The notes below the pieces were generated by a model, which did no database searches, was not told where the DNA came from, and saw only the letters and a list, made by a program, of their open reading frames with translations. A stretch of DNA of 9,209 nt, taken from Ignavibacteriota bacterium. Its GTDB lineage: Bacteria; Bacteroidota; Ignavibacteria; Tepidaquicellales; Tepidaquicellaceae. The position numbers and the translations under genes are program-made. Every line of letters starts with the position of its first letter. Position 1 is the first letter of the stretch. The DNA is taken from contig PNBM01000065.1 of NCBI GenBank assembly GCA_003135995.1, positions 11,836 through 21,044 on the forward strand, read 5' to 3'. Positions 5,859 through 9,209 of the stretch are shown here, piece after piece.

Positions 5859-8147
5859 ATGAAAACTTTTTTTACAGGTATAATAATATTATTTTTCTCT
5901 TTTTCCGGTTTTGCTCAAAATGCGTCCGATACCGGTTCATTCAAGCCAAATACAAACATCGAAATTTCAATTAATCGTTTTGATGATTCAAAAATCACCA
6001 TTGACGGAGAACTTGATGAACTCGTTTGGAAAAAAATTTCGCCTTTAGAAAATTTCTGTGAAGTTACTCCCGGCGACAATACAAAACCTGCTGTTCCTAC
6101 GGAAGTCTTTATGTTCTTCGATAATTATAATTTATATATAGGCATTATCTGCTATGAAAATGATGTGAGTAAAATCCGGAAGACTCTGACAGACAGGGAT
6201 AATATGTTTAACGATGACTGGGCAGGAATTATTCTCGATACATACAGCGAAAGTAAACAAGCATACGAATTTTTTGTCAATCCTTATGGAGTGCAGGGAG
6301 ATTTAATATGGACGCCAGGCGGTGAAGATGCGAATTATGACGGAATCTGGTATTCAGCTTCAAAAATTTATAAAGACAGGTGGACTACTGAAATCGCAAT
6401 ACCTTACAAAAGCATTCGCTTTCCCGACAATGAAGTACAGCAATGGGATTTTCATATAATCCGCACAAGACCGAGAGAAAATCGCGAACAGTATTCCTGG
6501 GTTCCTATTAACCGTAATGACCCGACTCTCTTTACGCATTATGGAATTTTAAAAGGAATAAAAAATATTAAAGGCGGAAAGAATCTTGAAGTTCTCCCGT
6601 TTGTAGTTGGTTCTCAGGCCGGTTCAATTTCCGATAATAGCAATGCAGATTCCAAATTTAATAATGAAGACGTTAAAGGACAGGTCGGACTGAATTTAAA
6701 ATATGGCATAACTTCAAATCTTACTACAGACTTTGCACTCAACCCGGATTTCTCTCAGGTGGAATCAGACGCCGCTACTTTAGATGTAAATAATCCTTAT
6801 GCGATTTATTATTCCGAAAAACGTCCTTTCTTTATCGAAGGAAATAGCATATTCAATACACCTATAAGCAACGTAGTTTATACGCGCACAATAAATAATC
6901 CTTTGTATGCGCTTAAACTGACAGGAAAAATCGGGAAATATGAACTCGGAGTTATTTCTGCTTACGATAAAAAATCTCCTTTCACTCTGCCATTTGCCGA
7001 AGGAAGTAATTTTCTTTTAACAGACCGCAAATCTATATCTAATATTTTTCGCGTTAAAAGAAGTTTAAAAGATGATTCATATATAGGTCTTCTTTTCACT
7101 GACAGGCAGGTGAATAAAGATAACAATCAATTCCTCGATGTCGATGGTTTTAACAGAGTATTCGGTGTGGACGGCAATTACAGGTTTTTTGATAATTATT
7201 CTTTTACATTCCAGGTTTTAAAAAGTGTAAATAAAGAAATTAATTACCCGGGATATTCCGATACAACTTTATTTGCAAACGGAAAATATACTTCCGCTCT
7301 CGACGGCGAATCATTTTCCGGAGTCGGAGGCGATTTTCAGTTTATCAGGAGTGCCAGTCATTGGAATTTTAATTTTGAATATAATGCAATTCCTCCGGAA
7401 GTCAGGTTTGATAATGGATTTCTGCAGAGCAATAATTCGAAAAGATTATCAACCAACCAGTCGTATATGTTTTACATGGAGAAAGGTATATTAAACAGGA
7501 TACAACCGTCTATATACGGACATGTAAGACATAACTACGGCAATCAGCTCGTTGAAGAATTTGTAGAACCACAGTTATATCTTCAGTTCAAAAACCAAAT
7601 AGCTGTAAACCTAATGCCGTTTCTTGTGAACAACGAATTATATAAAGGCGTGTATCATGAAGGTGTAAGACGTATGAACTTAAATGTAACTTGTAATGCT
7701 CTCGATTATTTATACGGCAGTTTCTTTGCGGCTTTCGGAAAATATATTGTTCGTCAGGATAACCCTTATGTGGGTTTTGGATACGACCTTGAACTATCTG
7801 CAAATGTAAAATTATTTAACAGAATAATTCTTGAAAATAGTTATGTTTACTATGAGCTCGACAAAAATTACGGCGGAGAAAAAATTTATGCCGGATATAT
7901 TTTCAGAAACAAAACTACATATAATTTTAATCAGAACTTATCGCTTCGATTAATAACACAATACGATTCATTCAACCAAATATTTAATTTTAATCCTTTA
8001 TTAAGTTATAAATTAAATCCTTTCACAATATTTTATATTGGTTCTGCCTACGACTATGCACAACTCGATAACCTGATGGGACTTCCTAAATATGTATTAA
8101 CAGACCGCCAGTACTTCCTGAAACTCCAGTACCTCTGGAGACTCTAA
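5859..8147 (+). CDS. CBM9-like domain / DUF5916 outer-membrane beta-barrel protein
   Basis: A 762-residue exported protein. Residues 1-19 are a signal peptide (MKTFFTGIIILFFSFSGFA, cleaved before QN). A carbohydrate-binding-module-9-like sandwich follows at about 45-235: ITIDGELDELVWKKI, EVFMFFDNYNLYIGIICYEN, DDWAGIILDTY and WTTEIAIPYKSIRF. The remainder is the DUF5916 barrel, with the family signatures NPDFSQVESDA at 295-305 and EKRPFFIEGN at 320-329, then many alternating aromatic/polar strands to a terminal strand, QYFLKLQYLWRL. The last residue is Leu rather than the usual Phe of outer-membrane beta-signals. The length is normal for the family. No type IX C-terminal domain is present. A role in binding or uptake of a carbohydrate or other ligand at the outer membrane is inferred; no substrate is known. 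ATG 5859 has an A/T leader without a Shine-Dalgarno. Tandem A-rich repeats follow the stop. Confidence 0.9.
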   Translation: MKTFFTGIIILFFSFSGFAQNASDTGSFKPNTNIEISINRFDDSKITIDGELDELVWKKISPLENFCEVTPGDNTKPAVPTEVFMFFDNYNLYIGIICYENDVSKIRKTLTDRDNMFNDDWAGIILDTYSESKQAYEFFVNPYGVQGDLIWTPGGEDANYDGIWYSASKIYKDRWTTEIAIPYKSIRFPDNEVQQWDFHIIRTRPRENREQYSWVPINRNDPTLFTHYGILKGIKNIKGGKNLEVLPFVVGSQAGSISDNSNADSKFNNEDVKGQVGLNLKYGITSNLTTDFALNPDFSQVESDAATLDVNNPYAIYYSEKRPFFIEGNSIFNTPISNVVYTRTINNPLYALKLTGKIGKYELGVISAYDKKSPFTLPFAEGSNFLLTDRKSISNIFRVKRSLKDDSYIGLLFTDRQVNKDNNQFLDVDGFNRVFGVDGNYRFFDNYSFTFQVLKSVNKEINYPGYSDTTLFANGKYTSALDGESFSGVGGDFQFIRSASHWNFNFEYNAIPPEVRFDNGFLQSNNSKRLSTNQSYMFYMEKGILNRIQPSIYGHVRHNYGNQLVEEFVEPQLYLQFKNQIAVNLMPFLVNNELYKGVYHEGVRRMNLNVTCNALDYLYGSFFAAFGKYIVRQDNPYVGFGYDLELSANVKLFNRIILENSYVYYELDKNYGGEKIYAGYIFRNKTTYNFNQNLSLRLITQYDSFNQIFNFNPLLSYKLNPFTIFYIGSAYDYAQLDNLMGLPKYVLTDRQYFLKLQYLWRL

Positions 8148-8183
8148 CAAAAAATAAAAAATAAATAAGAAAAAATAAATAAG
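8148..8183. repeat. A-rich tandem repeat after the outer-membrane protein gene
   Basis: AAAAAATAAATAAG occurs twice in perfect tandem, at 8156-8169 and 8170-8183, preceded by CAAAAAAT at 8148-8155. The 20-mer at 8149-8168 is the exact reverse complement of 4663-4682, and 8148-8165 is the reverse complement of 8712-8729. It lies in the 87-nt gap between two convergent genes, which has no obvious hairpin terminator. Confidence 0.65.
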
Positions 8184-8234
8184 AGCAAATACTAATAATT
8201 TTTTCTTAAATGAAAATATATAAGGAAATATAAC

Positions 8235-8600
8235 TCATTTGTTTTTCAAACGAGTCGTTTTAATAATTGAGAACAGAATTTTACTTAATTCATCTATGTC
8301 GTTTAATAAAGAATTAAACATTTTATCATTGATATAATTAGTACGATGAAGCAATCTTAGCCAGTAATCTGTCTCCTTTGTTTCTTTATTGGCTATTGAT
8401 ATTTTATTGGAAAAGTCAGATGTGGATATTGAACCATGAGCTTCAGATACATTTGCCCCAATAGAAGTTCCGCAACGCAATATTTGTTTTGATAATATAT
8501 ATTCTTTTTTCTCATTAATTAAATACTTATATAATTTCACTATTCTTTCCGCAAAATCAAATGATTTATCTACGATTACACTTTCTTTACTTATAGCCAT
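8235..8600 (-). CDS. Four-helix-bundle protein (S23/IVS family)
   Basis: A 121-residue, mostly helical protein of the family first described from intervening sequences in 23S rRNA genes (TIGR02436 type). The conserved block reads QILRCGTSIGANVSEAHGSI (39-58), followed by FSNKISIANKETKETDYWLR (63-82), with Arg42, Ser46, Gly48-Asn50, Glu53, Glu73, Glu76 and Trp80-Leu81 in the expected places. The helices are about 14-31, 35-55, 62-88 and 93-113. Its function is unknown; homologues form pentamers with a charged surface, and nucleic-acid interaction has been proposed. It is free-standing here, with no rRNA nearby. I chose ATG 8600 (MAISKES) over an in-frame TTG at 8615, which would add only five residues. 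No Shine-Dalgarno is seen. It lies 118 nt downstream of the ABC membrane-domain gene on the same strand. Confidence 0.9.
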   Translation of the reverse strand: MAISKESVIVDKSFDFAERIVKLYKYLINEKKEYILSKQILRCGTSIGANVSEAHGSISTSDFSNKISIANKETKETDYWLRLLHRTNYINDKMFNSLLNDIDELSKILFSIIKTTRLKNK

Positions 8601-8711
8601 AAGTTTAATATTCAAGTTATAAAATTCAAAAATAAATATGTACTACAATTATTATACTATTCGAATATTTTTCTTTTAATTTTTTAATTTTAAGTTTGTT
8701 ATAGTTTTTCT

Positions 8712-8729
8712 TTTATTTTTTATTTTTTG
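8712..8729. repeat. Third copy of the (T6A)n tract
   Basis: TTTATTTTTTATTTTTTG at 8712-8729 equals the reverse complement of 8148-8165 and shares its first 17 bases with 4666-4682. It lies 4 nt beyond the stop codon of the ABC membrane-domain gene, in the same relative place and orientation as the copy following the outer-membrane protein gene. Confidence 0.55.
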
Positions 8730-8733
8730 AAAT

Positions 8734-9209
8734 TTAGTCTTCGAATCTCATTCTTTTTGATATGTCTTTAAGGGAGGTCCAGCTTTCCATTAATTCCGGC
8801 AGGTATTCTGTTGCGGTTACGAAAGTCCATAAATAAGCTACTATTGAATAAAGCTCACCGGCACTGAAATCGTCCAGGTCTATTGCAATATAAAGTACTA
8901 CCATAAAAATCGCTAATAGAGATATCCTCATAACTCCGAAATTAAACGCCCCCCAGTTAGCAATTTTTCTCTGAGGCTTTGCAATATTGGTGTAATATTC
9001 TCTGACGAACTCCGGGTCTTTCTTTGCAAATACATCATAAATATCCTCAAACTTATCGTGAAATTCCGTCTGCAAAACCGACACCCTCCTGCTGTAAAGC
9101 TTATTGGTAAAATACAAATGTACAATAATGCAAAAGCATGTCAAAGATATCATCCAGTCAAAGAAGTACAGCGCAATGATTGCGCCGCCGATTGCAATAA
9201 TATTTTCAA
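8734..9209 (-). CDS. ABC-transporter six-helix membrane domain, C-terminal 157 residues; 5' end off the window
   Basis: The open frame runs from the right edge to TAA at 8736-8734, giving 157 residues. It begins ENIIAIGGAIIALYFFDW, which matches the end of helix 3 into helix 4 of type-I exporter membrane domains (ABC_membrane_3-like, 'six-transmembrane domain-containing protein'). A long cytosolic helical stretch follows (NKLYSRRVSVLQTEFHDKFE, then FVREYYTNIAKPQRKIANWG), then helix 5 (about 90-110) and helix 6 (SIVAYLWTFVTATEYLPELM). It stops at KDISKRMRFED, where an exporter would normally continue into its nucleotide-binding domain. No Walker A or signature motif follows, so this is a stand-alone membrane domain that would need a separate ATPase or have another role. 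The Met at 9153 lies inside the domain and is not the true start, which is beyond 9209. Confidence 0.82.
   Translation of the reverse strand, partial: ENIIAIGGAIIALYFFDWMISLTCFCIIVHLYFTNKLYSRRVSVLQTEFHDKFEDIYDVFAKKDPEFVREYYTNIAKPQRKIANWGAFNFGVMRISLLAIFMVVLYIAIDLDDFSAGELYSIVAYLWTFVTATEYLPELMESWTSLKDISKRMRFED

Noticed and set aside
7273..7803. Further open frames within the outer-membrane protein gene (plus 7273-7494, minus 7588-7803)
   Set aside because: Both overlap the well-supported DUF5916 barrel in other frames and show no domain.

Overview
The window looks like an AT-rich chromosome segment from a member of the Bacteroidota/Chlorobiota/Ignavibacteriota (FCB) group. The reasons are a CBM9-like plus DUF5916 outer-membrane protein, a small secreted protein with the beta-sandwich domain typical of these phyla (LQYFTAK, LVEW, DLERS, YYRL), a free-standing S23-type four-helix-bundle protein, poly-A/T leaders in front of several genes, and few Shine-Dalgarno sites. 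I lean towards an Ignavibacteria-like organism, but this is an impression from protein style and not a computed placement.

Layout. Positions 1-1969 hold a minus-strand pair: a BadF/N-acetylglucosamine-kinase-type sugar kinase followed after only 3 nt by guaA (GMP synthase), whose C-terminal third lies beyond the left edge. A short AT-rich divergent spacer separates this pair from a plus-strand run. That run starts with a small secreted beta-sandwich protein (2094-2504). Four small integral membrane proteins follow between 2581 and 4637: a TM2-domain protein, a DUF4870/Tic20-like protein, an unrecognised membrane protein and a DUF2752 protein. Strong intrinsic terminators follow the first and second of these, so they are probably separate transcription units although they lie together. 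Then come prfA (release factor 1, 4705-5775) and a 762-residue CBM9-like/DUF5916 outer-membrane beta-barrel protein (5859-8147). The right end is minus strand: a four-helix-bundle (S23/IVS) protein and, running off the edge, the C-terminal part of an ABC-transporter six-helix membrane domain that stops without a nucleotide-binding domain.

How they fit together. guaA and prfA are housekeeping genes for purine synthesis and translation termination. The rest is mostly envelope: one secreted protein, four small inner-membrane proteins, one outer-membrane barrel and one ABC membrane domain. I see no defence island, phage, transposon, CRISPR array, rRNA or tRNA. The most promising unexplored item is the cluster of small membrane proteins. 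Two of its members, from different families, carry nearly the same nine-residue stretch just before their first membrane helix. Other points worth checking are a distinctive C-terminal tail on the secreted protein and a recurring (T6A)n tract in three intergenic gaps.
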